A stretch of DNA of 64,000 nucleotides from Pseudomonas putida (lineage in GTDB: Bacteria > Pseudomonadota > Gammaproteobacteria > Pseudomonadales > Pseudomonadaceae), in contig CP047152.1 in the NCBI GenBank assembly GCA_041879295.1, forward strand, positions 5,647,501 through 5,711,500, given 5' to 3'. Below, one piece after another: positions 7,605-16,592 of the stretch (its first letter is position 1; every line of letters starts with the position of its first letter). Below the pieces are notes generated by a model. That model saw only the letters and a program-made list of their open reading frames with translations, did no database searches and was not told the origin of the DNA. Position numbers and translations under genes: made by a program.

Positions 7605-8999
7605 ATGCCAGCCCACGATTTCGTCAGCCCAGACAGCATCCGCGCGCAGTTCTCTGCCGCCATGTCGCTCATGTACAAACAGGAAGTGCCGCTGTACGGC
7701 ACGCTGCTGGAGCTGGTGAGCGAAATCAACCAGCAGGTAATGGCCCAGCAACCCGAAGTGGCCGAGGCCCTGCGCTGGACCGGCGAAATAGAGCGCCTGG
7801 ACCAGGAACGCCACGGCGCCATCCGCGTCGGCACCGCCGAAGAACTGGCCACCATCGCCCGCCTGTTCGCGGTCATGGGCATGCAGCCGGTCGGCTACTA
7901 TGACCTCAGCTCCGCTGGCGTACCGGTGCATTCCACCGCCTTCCGCGCGGTGCACGAGCAATCGCTGCATGTCAGCCCGTTCCGTGTGTTCACCTCGCTG
8001 CTGCGCCTGGAGCTGATCGACAACCCGCAGTTGCGCGAGCTGGCACAGGGCATCCTGGCCAAGCGCCAGATCTTCACCGCCCGCGCCCTCGAACTGATCG
8101 CCCAGTGTGAGCGCGAGGGTGGTCTTGACGCCGCGGATGCAGAGACGTTCGTGCAGGAGGCGCTGCACACCTTCCGCTGGCACCAGGATGCTACCGTCAC
8201 GGCCGAGCAATACCAGCAGCTGCACGACCAACACCGCCTGATCGCCGATGTGGTGGCCTTCAAGGGCCCGCACATCAACCACCTGACCCCGCGCACCCTG
8301 GATATCGATGCAATCCAGCTCGGCATGCCGGCCAAGGGCATCCCGCCGAAGGCCGTGGTTGAAGGCCCGCCCACCCGCCGCCACCCGATCCTGCTGCGCC
8401 AGACCAGCTTCAAGGCCCTGCAGGAAACGGTCGCCTTCATCGACCAGCAAGGCAGCAAAGGCAGCCACACCGCACGCTTTGGCGAAATCGAGCAACGCGG
8501 CGCGGCGCTGACGCCGAAAGGTCGCCAGCTCTACGACAAGTTGCTCGACGCTACCCGCGCTGCGCTGGGTGGCGCTCCGGCCGAAGCCAATGCCGAGCGT
8601 TACATGGCGCTGCTGCAGGCAAACTTTGCCGAGTTCCCGGATGACCTGGCGCAGATGCGCGAACAAGGTCTTGCATATTTCCGCTACTTCGCCACTGAGA
8701 AAGGCTTGGCCGCACGCGACCAGAAAGGCCGCCCGACCACCCTGCAAGGGCTGATCGACGCGGGCCATGTGCATTTCGAGGCGCTGGTGTACGAGGACTT
8801 CCTGCCGGTGAGTGCGGCGGGGATCTTCCAGTCCAACCTGGGCGACGATGCGCAGGCCGAATACGGCAGCAACGCCAACCGCGAAGCGTTCGAAGCCGCG
8901 CTGGGGTTGCAGGTACAGGATGAGCTGGCGCTGTATGCGCAAAGCGAGCGCCGGTCGCTGGAGGCCTGTGCACAGACGTTGAACCTGGGCTCGATATAA
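7605..8999 (+). CDS. hglS: 2-oxoadipate dioxygenase/decarboxylase (DUF1338, HglS type)
   Basis: 464 residues. HglS converts 2-oxoadipate to D-2-hydroxyglutarate with Fe(II) and O2 at the end of the P. putida lysine D-pathway. As I recall the characterised enzyme, the metal ligands are His70, His226 and Glu294 and the substrate is held by Arg74; here His70 and Arg74 fall in ERHGAIRVG, His226 in HINHLT and Glu294 in RFGEIEQ, at exactly those numbers. The ATG at 7605 has AGGAAG eight bases upstream; an in-frame earlier start has none. Context with amaA, amaB and a LysR gene fully supports the call. Confidence 0.94.
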   Translation: MPAHDFVSPDSIRAQFSAAMSLMYKQEVPLYGTLLELVSEINQQVMAQQPEVAEALRWTGEIERLDQERHGAIRVGTAEELATIARLFAVMGMQPVGYYDLSSAGVPVHSTAFRAVHEQSLHVSPFRVFTSLLRLELIDNPQLRELAQGILAKRQIFTARALELIAQCEREGGLDAADAETFVQEALHTFRWHQDATVTAEQYQQLHDQHRLIADVVAFKGPHINHLTPRTLDIDAIQLGMPAKGIPPKAVVEGPPTRRHPILLRQTSFKALQETVAFIDQQGSKGSHTARFGEIEQRGAALTPKGRQLYDKLLDATRAALGGAPAEANAERYMALLQANFAEFPDDLAQMREQGLAYFRYFATEKGLAARDQKGRPTTLQGLIDAGHVHFEALVYEDFLPVSAAGIFQSNLGDDAQAEYGSNANREAFEAALGLQVQDELALYAQSERRSLEACAQTLNLGSI

Positions 9000-9002
9000 A
9001 AC

Positions 9003-9256
9003 TGTACCGGCCTCTTCGCGGGCAAGCCCGCTCCCACAGGTACCGTGTCGGGCCAAGGCATACGATAGACCTGTGGGAGCGGCCTCTTCGCGGGCTTGCC
9101 CGCTCCCCACAGGTACCGTGTCGGGCCAAGGCATACGATAGACCTGTGGGAGCGGCCTCTTCGCGGGCTTGCCCGCTCCCCACAGGTACCGTGTCAGGTC
9201 AAGACATACGATAGACCTGTGGGAGCGGGCGAGCCCGCGAAGAGGCCGGTGCAGAT
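9003..9256. repeat. Tandem REPIN array, three spacer copies with a 73-bp period
   Basis: The spacer AGGTACCGTG...GATAGACC recurs at 9038, 9111 and 9184. The first two units are identical over about 72 bases; the third spacer has three changes. The two inner junctions read CTGTGGGAGC fused to GGCCTCTTCGCGGG, so one REP arm has been lost at each; the outermost REPs are complete (GAGCGGGCGAGCCCGCGAAG at the right end). This is what unequal crossing-over between neighbouring REPs would leave. It fills the convergent gap between hglS and a LysR gene. Confidence 0.9.
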
Positions 9257-9258
9257 GA

Positions 9259-10185
9259 TCAAAGACGCGGCAGGATTTCCACATCCGGCAAATCCATCGC
9301 CGCCACCTCGTCTTCCAGAAACGCACTCAATCGCCGCAAACGCTCGCCACCCGGGCGTGTACGCGGCCACACCAGGTAGTAATCCATGCCGCTGGGCACC
9401 GCTATCGGCCATGGCAGGCTCAAGCGTTTCTGCGCCACATCTTCGGCCACCATCAGCAAATCGCCCATGGATATTCCGTAGCCACGCGCCGCAGCAATCA
9501 TGCCCAGCTCCAGGGTGTCGAACACCTGGCCACCCTTGAGCGACACCTTGTCGCCAAGCCCCATACGCTCCAGCCATTCCCGCCAGTCACGCTTGTCCAA
9601 GGTGGGGTGTAGCAGTTCGACAGAGGCCAGCCTACACACATCCCAGGGCTCCTCGTCGAGCAGGTCCGGCGCACCGACCGGGATCAGTAACTCAGGGAAC
9701 AGCTTGCGTACCTCCCACTCCGCCGGGAACACCCCGTCACTGAGCAAAACCGCGCAATCGAACGGCTCCTGGTTGAAGTCCACATGGTCGACATCCATCC
9801 AGGCACTGGTCAGTTGCACCTCATTGCCCGGCTGCAGGTGGCGAAAGCGGCTAAGGCACGCCAGCAACCAGCGCATGGTCAAGGTCGAGGGGGCTTTCAT
9901 ACGCAGTATGTCGTCTTCACCACACAAGGTTTCGCAGGCCCGCTCAAACGCCGCAAAGCCCTCGCGCACGCCCGGCAGCAGTACCCGCCCCGCTTCGGTA
10001 AGTTGCAGGCTGCGGCCACTGCGCACGAACAGGCGGCAGGCAAAATGCTCTTCCAACGTACGGATATGCCGGCTGATGGCGCTTTGGGTGATAGAAAGCT
10101 CTTCGCCCGCACGGGTGAAGGAGCTTAGCCGCGCGGCAGCTTCGAATGCGCGCAGGGCATACAGCGGTGGTAGCTGGCGTGGCAT
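9259..10185 (-). CDS. LysR-type regulator of the GcvA/AmpR-like group
   Basis: 308 residues starting MPRQLPPLYALRAFEAAARL. The ATG at 10185 has GGAG four to five bases upstream; an in-frame extension of 18 codons lacks a site. The helix-turn-helix is at about 20-45 (SITQSAISRHIRTLEEHF), followed by LTEAGRVLLPGV and an effector domain. It is divergent from the MATE exporter gene with 155 bases between, and may regulate it; this is inference from position. No effector can be named. Confidence 0.86.
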   Translation of the reverse strand: MPRQLPPLYALRAFEAAARLSSFTRAGEELSITQSAISRHIRTLEEHFACRLFVRSGRSLQLTEAGRVLLPGVREGFAAFERACETLCGEDDILRMKAPSTLTMRWLLACLSRFRHLQPGNEVQLTSAWMDVDHVDFNQEPFDCAVLLSDGVFPAEWEVRKLFPELLIPVGAPDLLDEEPWDVCRLASVELLHPTLDKRDWREWLERMGLGDKVSLKGGQVFDTLELGMIAAARGYGISMGDLLMVAEDVAQKRLSLPWPIAVPSGMDYYLVWPRTRPGGERLRRLSAFLEDEVAAMDLPDVEILPRL

Positions 10186-10340
10186 GAGGCTCCTGCAATA
10201 TGGGCGTGTGAAGCAAATCAGCGAGAAACCTATATACATGAGTTCAACTCATGCCAACTATCGTTTTTATCCTTTTGTGCAAAGTTGACCGAAGCCTCAG
10301 AATCGCCGTTCGTTGATCACCCAGAATGAAGGACTGCCCC

Positions 10341-11729
10341 ATGCACGTCGCGCCCACCACAGAACTCAAGGCTTTGCTGCGCCTGGCCGGGCCGCTGATT
10401 GCCTCGCAGTTGGCGCACATGCTGATGGTGCTGACCGACACCCTGATGATGGCCCGCATCAGCCCTCAGGCTTTGGCGGGTGGTGGCTTGGGGGCAGCCA
10501 GCTATTCGTTCGTATCGATCTTCTGCCTGGGCGTGATCGCCGCAGTCGGCACCCTGGTAGCGATTCGCAAGGGCGCCAACGACATCGAAGGCGTTACGCG
10601 CCTGGCGCAGAACGGCCTGTGGCTGGCCTGGGGCCTGGCGTTGTTCGCCGCGCTGGTGCTGTGGAACCTTGAACCGGTGCTGCTGCTGTTCGGGCAAAAG
10701 CCCGAGAACGTGGCGTCGGCTGCGCAATTCCTTACCCTGCTGCCGCTGGCCCTGCCCGGCTATCTGACCTTCATGGCCTTGCGTGGCTTCACCAGCGCGC
10801 TGGGCCGCTCGACCCCGGTGATGGTCATCAGCCTGTTCGGCACGGTACTCAACTACCTGTTCAACGTGGCGCTGATCGAAGGCATGTTCGGCCTGCCCAA
10901 GCTTGGGCTGATGGGTATCGGACTGGTCACTGCGGTGGTGTCGATGGGCATGGCCATCGCGCTGGCGTTGTACATCCGCTGGCACCCGGCCTATGCCGCC
11001 TACCCGCTGCGCAAGGGCCTGTCACGCCCATCACTGGCGGCCCTGCGCGAACTGTGGCGGCTGGGCCTGCCGATTGGCGGTACCTACATGGTGGAAGTGG
11101 GCCTGTTCGCCTTTGCCGCGCTGTGCATGGGCGTACTGGGCAGCACCGAGCTGGCGGCGCACCAGATTGCCCTGCAGATCGTGTCCACGGCGTTCATGGT
11201 GCCGACCGGGTTGTCGTACGCAGTAACCATGCGCGTAGGCCTGTACTACGGCGCTGGCAACCTGCTGGCGGCACGCAGCGCCGGGCGGGTGGGCATCGGG
11301 TTCGGGGCAATGATCATGTTTGCCTTCGCCGCCCTGTTCCTGCTGCTGCCCGAAGCGCTGGTGGGGCTGTTTATCGACCGTAATGACCCGGCCTTTGCCG
11401 CGATCTTCCAGGTGGCCGTGCAGTTGTTGATGGTGGCGGCGTGGTTCGAACTGTTCGACGGCATGCAGACGATTGCCATGGGCTCGATCCGTGGGCTGAA
11501 AGATGCCAAGACCACCTTCCTGATCGGGCTGGTGTGCTATTGGCTGGTGGGGGCGCCTAGCGCCTGGTTGTTCACCTTTACCCTGGGCAGTGGTGCAGTA
11601 GGGATCTGGTGGGGGCTGGCGCTTGGGCTGGCGTGCGCGGCGGTGGCGCTGACCTTTGGCTTTGAATGGCGGATGAAGCGGTTGCTGGGGAAGGCGGGGG
11701 CTGCCGGAAAGGCGATGGCTTCGGCCTGA
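10341..11729 (+). CDS. MATE-family multidrug/cation antiporter (NorM-like)
   Basis: 462 residues with about twelve hydrophobic segments, the MATE length and layout. The first helix region reads LAGPLIASQLAHMLMVLTDTLMMA, characteristic of NorM proteins (N-terminal half about 15-225, second half 235-450 with GLPIGGTYMVEVGLFAF). Such proteins expel cationic drugs and dyes using Na+ or H+. The ATG at 10341 has AAGGA about ten bases upstream; another in-frame ATG five codons before lacks one. Divergent from a LysR gene. Confidence 0.9.
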   Translation: MHVAPTTELKALLRLAGPLIASQLAHMLMVLTDTLMMARISPQALAGGGLGAASYSFVSIFCLGVIAAVGTLVAIRKGANDIEGVTRLAQNGLWLAWGLALFAALVLWNLEPVLLLFGQKPENVASAAQFLTLLPLALPGYLTFMALRGFTSALGRSTPVMVISLFGTVLNYLFNVALIEGMFGLPKLGLMGIGLVTAVVSMGMAIALALYIRWHPAYAAYPLRKGLSRPSLAALRELWRLGLPIGGTYMVEVGLFAFAALCMGVLGSTELAAHQIALQIVSTAFMVPTGLSYAVTMRVGLYYGAGNLLAARSAGRVGIGFGAMIMFAFAALFLLLPEALVGLFIDRNDPAFAAIFQVAVQLLMVAAWFELFDGMQTIAMGSIRGLKDAKTTFLIGLVCYWLVGAPSAWLFTFTLGSGAVGIWWGLALGLACAAVALTFGFEWRMKRLLGKAGAAGKAMASA

Positions 11730-11732
11730 CTT

Positions 11733-11826
11733 GCGGGCCTCTTCGCGGGTAAACCCGCTCCTACAGGATTGCGCAGGCTCAAAACTGCGCGGACCCTGTG
11801 GGAGCGGGCGTGCCCGCGAAAGGGCC
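11733..11826. repeat. REPIN
   Basis: Two mirror-image REP palindromes (CCTCTTCGCGGGTAAACCCG and its partner ending CCCGCGAAAGGGCC) around about 35 bases, in the convergent gap between the MATE gene and the GGDEF-EAL gene. The right half runs up to the stop codon of the latter. Confidence 0.85.
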
Positions 11827-13494
11827 CTAAAGGACAGCCTCCAACTGGCGGCCGGGCGCCTGCAGCAAATACGCCATCAATTCCTCTATCGGTAGCGGTT
11901 TGCTGACCAGGAAACCTTGCACCTGGTCGCAGCCAAACCCGCGCAACAACGCCAGCTGCTCTTCACTCTCCACCCCCTCGGCCACTACCTCAAGGCTGAG
12001 GTTGTGTGCCAGGTTGATCATGGCGTGCACCAGCTTGCGGTTCTCTTCACGCATTTCCATTTCCGCAACAAAGCTGCGGTCCACCTTGAGCAAGGCGATC
12101 GGCAAGCTGTTGAGGTGCACGAACGAAGAAAACCCGGTGCCGAAATCATCGAGCGAGAAGCGCACGCCCAGGCGACCCAGCGCGTCCATGGTCTGGCGCA
12201 CCACCTCGTTGCGGCGCATCACCGCCGTCTCGGTCAGCTCGAACTCAAGCCAGCGGGCATCCACACCGTGCTCAAGGATCAGGCGACTCAAGGTGGCCAG
12301 TAGCTGGCTGTCCTGAAACTGACGGAAGCTCAGGTTGACCGCCATGTGCAGCGGTTCCAGACCGCGCTCGCACAGTGCCTGCATGTCACGCAGGGCACGG
12401 GAAATAACCCAGTAGCCCAAGGGCACGATCAGGCCGCTCTGCTCGGCCAGTGGCACGAACTCGCTGGGCGGCAGCAGCCCGCGCTCGGCATGGCGCCAGC
12501 GCACCAGCGCCTCCAGGCCAACAATGCGCCCGTCGGCCAGGTTAAGGCGGGGCTGATAGTGCAGCTCCAGCTCGTCGCGGCGCAGGGCGCGGCGCAATTC
12601 GCCTTCCAGGTCGGCAAGGCTGCGGGCGTTGCGGTTGATGCGTTCGTTGAACACATGGAAGGTGCAGCCCTGGCTGCTCTTGGCCTGACGCATGGCGATA
12701 TGCGCGTGCCACATCAGCGGATCGGCGCCGCTCTGTGCGCGAGCATGGGCCAGGCCCAGGCTGCAGCCCAGCAACAGGCTTTCGCCGTCGATCCAGTAAG
12801 GTTCGGCCAAGGCCTCGACGATGCGTTCGGCCATCCATTCGGCGCGGTTGGCATCTCGGCGGGTATCGATCAGCAGGGCGAACTCGTCGCTGCCCAGGCG
12901 CGCCAACTGGTCGCCCGCTTCCAGCTGATGCTTCAGCCGTGCCACCACCTGCAGGATCAACCGGTCACCGCACTGGTGGCCGAGGGCGTCGTTGACGTGG
13001 CGGAAGTTGTCCAGGTCCAGGTGGCCAAGCGCAACACCACGGCCGTCGTTTTCGGCCAGGCGCGCATTGAGCAAAGCCTGGAAGCCCTGGCGGTTGGCGA
13101 TGCCGGTCAGCGGGTCCTGCTCGGCCAGGCGCTGCAAGGTGGCGACCAGCACACCGCGCTCTCGCACATGGCGCAGTGAGCGGCGCAGGTTATCGGCGTT
13201 GAGCTGATCGCGTACCAGCCAGTCGCTGACAGCGCTGGGCGCCGCCTCAGGCTCGTGGTCAAGCAGCAGGATGGTCGGCAGCTCGCAACGCCCGGGGGCG
13301 GGCTGCAAGCCTGGCGTTGCCAGCACGACGGCCTGGCGATCATGACTGAACAGGCTGTCGACCGCCTCCCAGTTTGGCGCAGTCAGTAGCACGGCGCTGC
13401 CACCCAGTGCAGGCATGCAGGCGTGCAACAAGGCGGCCCATTCCGGCTCATCGGCCAACAGCAGCAAACGCAGAGGTTCGACAGGCGTGGACAA
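11827..13494 (-). CDS. GGDEF-EAL protein, probably a c-di-GMP phosphodiesterase
   Basis: 555 residues, no membrane segment. Residues 1-120 look like a receiver-type alpha/beta domain without a clear phospho-acceptor pocket. The GGDEF domain (about 125-290) has the variant LGSDEF and an inhibitory site without its Arg (EAGD), so cyclase activity and product inhibition are doubtful. The EAL domain (about 300-545) is complete: LEALVRW, AVNLSFRQF, FELTET, LDDFGTGFSS, LLKVDRSF, VVAEGVES and QGFLVSKPLP, holding all metal and base residues I know of. It therefore should hydrolyse c-di-GMP. A Fur-like dyad lies 57 bases upstream of the start. Confidence 0.9.
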   Translation of the reverse strand: MSTPVEPLRLLLLADEPEWAALLHACMPALGGSAVLLTAPNWEAVDSLFSHDRQAVVLATPGLQPAPGRCELPTILLLDHEPEAAPSAVSDWLVRDQLNADNLRRSLRHVRERGVLVATLQRLAEQDPLTGIANRQGFQALLNARLAENDGRGVALGHLDLDNFRHVNDALGHQCGDRLILQVVARLKHQLEAGDQLARLGSDEFALLIDTRRDANRAEWMAERIVEALAEPYWIDGESLLLGCSLGLAHARAQSGADPLMWHAHIAMRQAKSSQGCTFHVFNERINRNARSLADLEGELRRALRRDELELHYQPRLNLADGRIVGLEALVRWRHAERGLLPPSEFVPLAEQSGLIVPLGYWVISRALRDMQALCERGLEPLHMAVNLSFRQFQDSQLLATLSRLILEHGVDARWLEFELTETAVMRRNEVVRQTMDALGRLGVRFSLDDFGTGFSSFVHLNSLPIALLKVDRSFVAEMEMREENRKLVHAMINLAHNLSLEVVAEGVESEEQLALLRGFGCDQVQGFLVSKPLPIEELMAYLLQAPGRQLEAVL

Positions 13495-13550
13495 GCGGGC
13501 TCCTTAGGGCTTCACGGTGCAACGAGACTGGCGGGTATGCCACTGTATTC

Positions 13551-13570
13551 AATGAAAATGATTTTCAATT
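13551..13570. promoter_or_regulatory. Fur-like dyad upstream of the GGDEF-EAL gene
   Basis: AATGAAAATGATTTTCAATT is a near-perfect dyad (TGAAAAT-G-ATTTTCA at its heart) resembling the GATAATGATAATCATTATC iron box. It sits 57 bases before the minus-strand GGDEF-EAL start. Fur control is inferred; only the dyad is seen. Confidence 0.5.
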
Positions 13571-13668
13571 TTATACATGTTTTTCGGGTGTAGCATCCCG
13601 ACGTATTTTGTCGTGCATCCTGCGCGAAACAGCACAAACCGGCAAATATGATTTTTTCAGCTACTAGC

Positions 13669-13754
13669 ATTAGTGGCACTAATAGTGAGACGGACATAAA
13701 GTCTGACTCAGACGTCAGACGGTCGCGCCACAACGGCCCCATGCCTGTTAGAAT
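13669..13754 (+). promoter_or_regulatory. Two small dyads and an extended -10 ahead of rep
   Basis: In the 295-base gap before rep there are ATTAGTG-G-CACTAAT (13669-13683), GTCTGAC-N6-GTCAGAC (13701-13720) and a TGTTAGAAT extended -10 (13746-13754), 36 bases before the rep ATG. No clear -35 partner is seen. The dyads may bind a regulator of unknown identity. Confidence 0.4.
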
Positions 13755-13789
13755 GCGCGGCTATTTTCTGGCGACCCCCGGTTTCTAGC

Positions 13790-15799
13790 ATGTCCCGACT
13801 CAATCCCCGGCAGCAGGAAGCCCGTGACTATGTCGGCGGCCCTCTTTTGGTGCTCGCCGGTGCAGGTTCGGGCAAGACCAGCGTGATCACGCGCAAGATT
13901 GCCCACCTCATCCAGAACTGCGGCATCCGCGCCCAGTACATCGTGGCGATGACCTTTACCAACAAGGCCGCGCGCGAGATGAAGGAGCGGGTTGCCACCT
14001 TGCTGCGCCCGGGGGAAGGCCGTGGCCTGACCGTGTGTACGTTCCACAACCTTGGCCTGAACATCATCCGCAAGGAACACGAGCGCCTGGGCTACAAGCC
14101 GGGTTTCTCGATCTTCGACGAGTCTGACATCAAAGCGCTGCTGTCGGACATCATGCAGAAGGAATACTCCGGCGACGACGGCATCGACGAGATCAAGAAC
14201 ATGATCGGTGCCTGGAAGAACGACCTTATCCTGCCACCAGAGGCCCTGGAAAAAGCGCGCAACCCACGCGAGCAGACCGCAGCCATCGTCTACACCCACT
14301 ATCAGCGCACGCTCAAGGCGTTCAACGCGGTGGACTTCGACGACCTGATCCTGCTGCCGGTCAAACTGTTCCAGGAGCACCCCGAGGTGCTGGAGCGCTG
14401 GCAAAACCGTGTGCGCTACCTGCTGGTAGACGAATATCAGGACACCAACGCCAGCCAGTACCTGCTGGTGAAGATGCTGATCGGCATGCGCAACCAGTTC
14501 ACCGTGGTAGGCGACGACGACCAGTCGATCTACGCCTGGCGTGGTGCACGCCCTGAGAACCTGATGCTGCTCAAGGAGGACTACCCCTCCCTGAAGATCG
14601 TCATGCTCGAGCAGAACTACCGCTCCACCAGCCGCATCCTGCGCTGTGCCAACGTGTTGATCGCCAACAACCCGCATGCGTTCGAGAAACAGCTGTGGAG
14701 CGAAATGGGCGTGGGCGACGAGATCCGCGTGATCCGCTGCAAGAACGAGGAAGCCGAGGCCGAACGCGTGGCCATGGAAATCCTCACCTTGCACCTGCGC
14801 ACCAACCGCCCGTACAGCGACTTCGCCATCCTCTACCGCGGCAACTACCAGGCCAAGCTGATCGAACTGAAGCTGCAGCACCACCAGGTACCGTATCGTC
14901 TGTCGGGTGGTAACAGTTTCTTTGGCCGCCAGGAGGTCAAGGACCTGATGGCCTACCTGCGCCTGCTGGTGAACCCGGACGATGACAACGCCTACCTGCG
15001 TGTGATCAACGTACCGCGCCGGGAAATCGGCTCCACCACCCTGGAAAAGCTCGGTAATTACGCCACTGAGCGCGGTATATCGATGTACGCCGCCAGCGAG
15101 GAGCTGGGCCTGGGCGAGCATCTGGACGCCCGCTACACCGAGCGCTTGCAGCGCTTCAAGCATTGGCTGGATGGGGTACGCCACAAGGTCGCCCTGGAAG
15201 ATCCTATTGCCGCGCTGCACGAGATGATCCGCGACATCGACTACGAGAACTGGATCCGCCAGCAGACCGCCAGCGACAAGGCCGCAGAGTTCCGCATCAG
15301 CAACGTGTGGTTCCTGGTGGAAGCACTGAAAAACACCCTCGAGAAGGACGAAGAGGGTGACATGACCATCGAAGACGCCATCGGCAAACTGGTGCTGCGC
15401 GACATGCTCGAGCGCCAGCAGGAAGAAGAAGAGAACGCCGAAGGTGTGCAGATGATGACCCTGCATGCCTCCAAGGGCCTGGAGTTCCCGTACGTGTTCA
15501 TCATGGGCATGGAAGAGGAAATCCTCCCGCACCGCTCCAGCATCGAGGCCGACACCATCGAAGAGGAACGCCGCCTGGCCTACGTGGGCATCACCCGCGC
15601 GCGCCAGACCCTGGCCTTCACCTTCGCCGCCAAGCGCAAGCAGTACGGTGAAATCATCGACTGCACGCCCAGCCGGTTCCTCGACGAACTGCCTCCGGAC
15701 GACCTGGCCTGGGAGGGCCTGGACGATGCGCCGGTCGAGGTGAAGGCCGCACGCGGCAACAACGCCTTGGCCGATATCCGGGCAATGCTCAAACGCTGA
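13790..15799 (+). CDS. rep: ATP-dependent DNA helicase Rep (SF1A)
   Basis: 669 residues, the usual Rep length. Motifs in order: N-terminal LNPRQQEARDYV (Q motif), Walker A GAGSGKTSVIT near 23-33, TFTNKAAREMKER, Walker B LLVDEYQDTNASQY near 210-223, GDDDQSIYAWRGA, LEQNYRSTSRIL, then in domain 2B/2A MTLHASKGLEFPYVF and YVGITRARQTL. Rep is a 3'-5' translocase that clears proteins ahead of replication forks. It has its own promoter region and is followed by a strong hairpin before xpt. Confidence 0.96.
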   Translation: MSRLNPRQQEARDYVGGPLLVLAGAGSGKTSVITRKIAHLIQNCGIRAQYIVAMTFTNKAAREMKERVATLLRPGEGRGLTVCTFHNLGLNIIRKEHERLGYKPGFSIFDESDIKALLSDIMQKEYSGDDGIDEIKNMIGAWKNDLILPPEALEKARNPREQTAAIVYTHYQRTLKAFNAVDFDDLILLPVKLFQEHPEVLERWQNRVRYLLVDEYQDTNASQYLLVKMLIGMRNQFTVVGDDDQSIYAWRGARPENLMLLKEDYPSLKIVMLEQNYRSTSRILRCANVLIANNPHAFEKQLWSEMGVGDEIRVIRCKNEEAEAERVAMEILTLHLRTNRPYSDFAILYRGNYQAKLIELKLQHHQVPYRLSGGNSFFGRQEVKDLMAYLRLLVNPDDDNAYLRVINVPRREIGSTTLEKLGNYATERGISMYAASEELGLGEHLDARYTERLQRFKHWLDGVRHKVALEDPIAALHEMIRDIDYENWIRQQTASDKAAEFRISNVWFLVEALKNTLEKDEEGDMTIEDAIGKLVLRDMLERQQEEEENAEGVQMMTLHASKGLEFPYVFIMGMEEEILPHRSSIEADTIEEERRLAYVGITRARQTLAFTFAAKRKQYGEIIDCTPSRFLDELPPDDLAWEGLDDAPVEVKAARGNNALADIRAMLKR

Positions 15800-15821
15800 T
15801 CAACCATTACTCTTTAACTTT

Positions 15822-16483
<662 letters not shown>

Positions 16484-16493
16484 ACGCGACACC

Positions 16494-16584
16494 TGCTTCG
16501 CGGGCACGCCCGCTCCCACAGGTGCAGCACAGGTCTCGAACGCTGTGCCGTACCTGTGGGAGCGGGCATGCCCGCGAATGGCCG
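16494..16584. repeat. REPIN
   Basis: Mirror-image REP palindromes (TTCGCGGGCACGCCCGCTCC and its partner) around about 35 bases, between the convergent xpt and acyl-CoA hydrolase/transferase genes. Confidence 0.85.
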
Positions 16585-16592
16585 CAACCCTT

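Noticed and set aside
8551-9183. Open frame running from hglS antisense into the REP array
   Set aside because: It translates the repeats into Arg/Pro/Gly-rich sequence with no signs of a real gene.
9003-9256. CRISPR-like regular repeats
   Set aside because: Three units of 73 bases in which the 'spacers' are themselves repeated; made of REP parts, no cas genes.
13748-15532. Open frame of 594 codons on the minus strand opposite rep
   Set aside because: It lies fully antisense to a clear Rep helicase; high GC keeps such frames open. No domain is recognisable.
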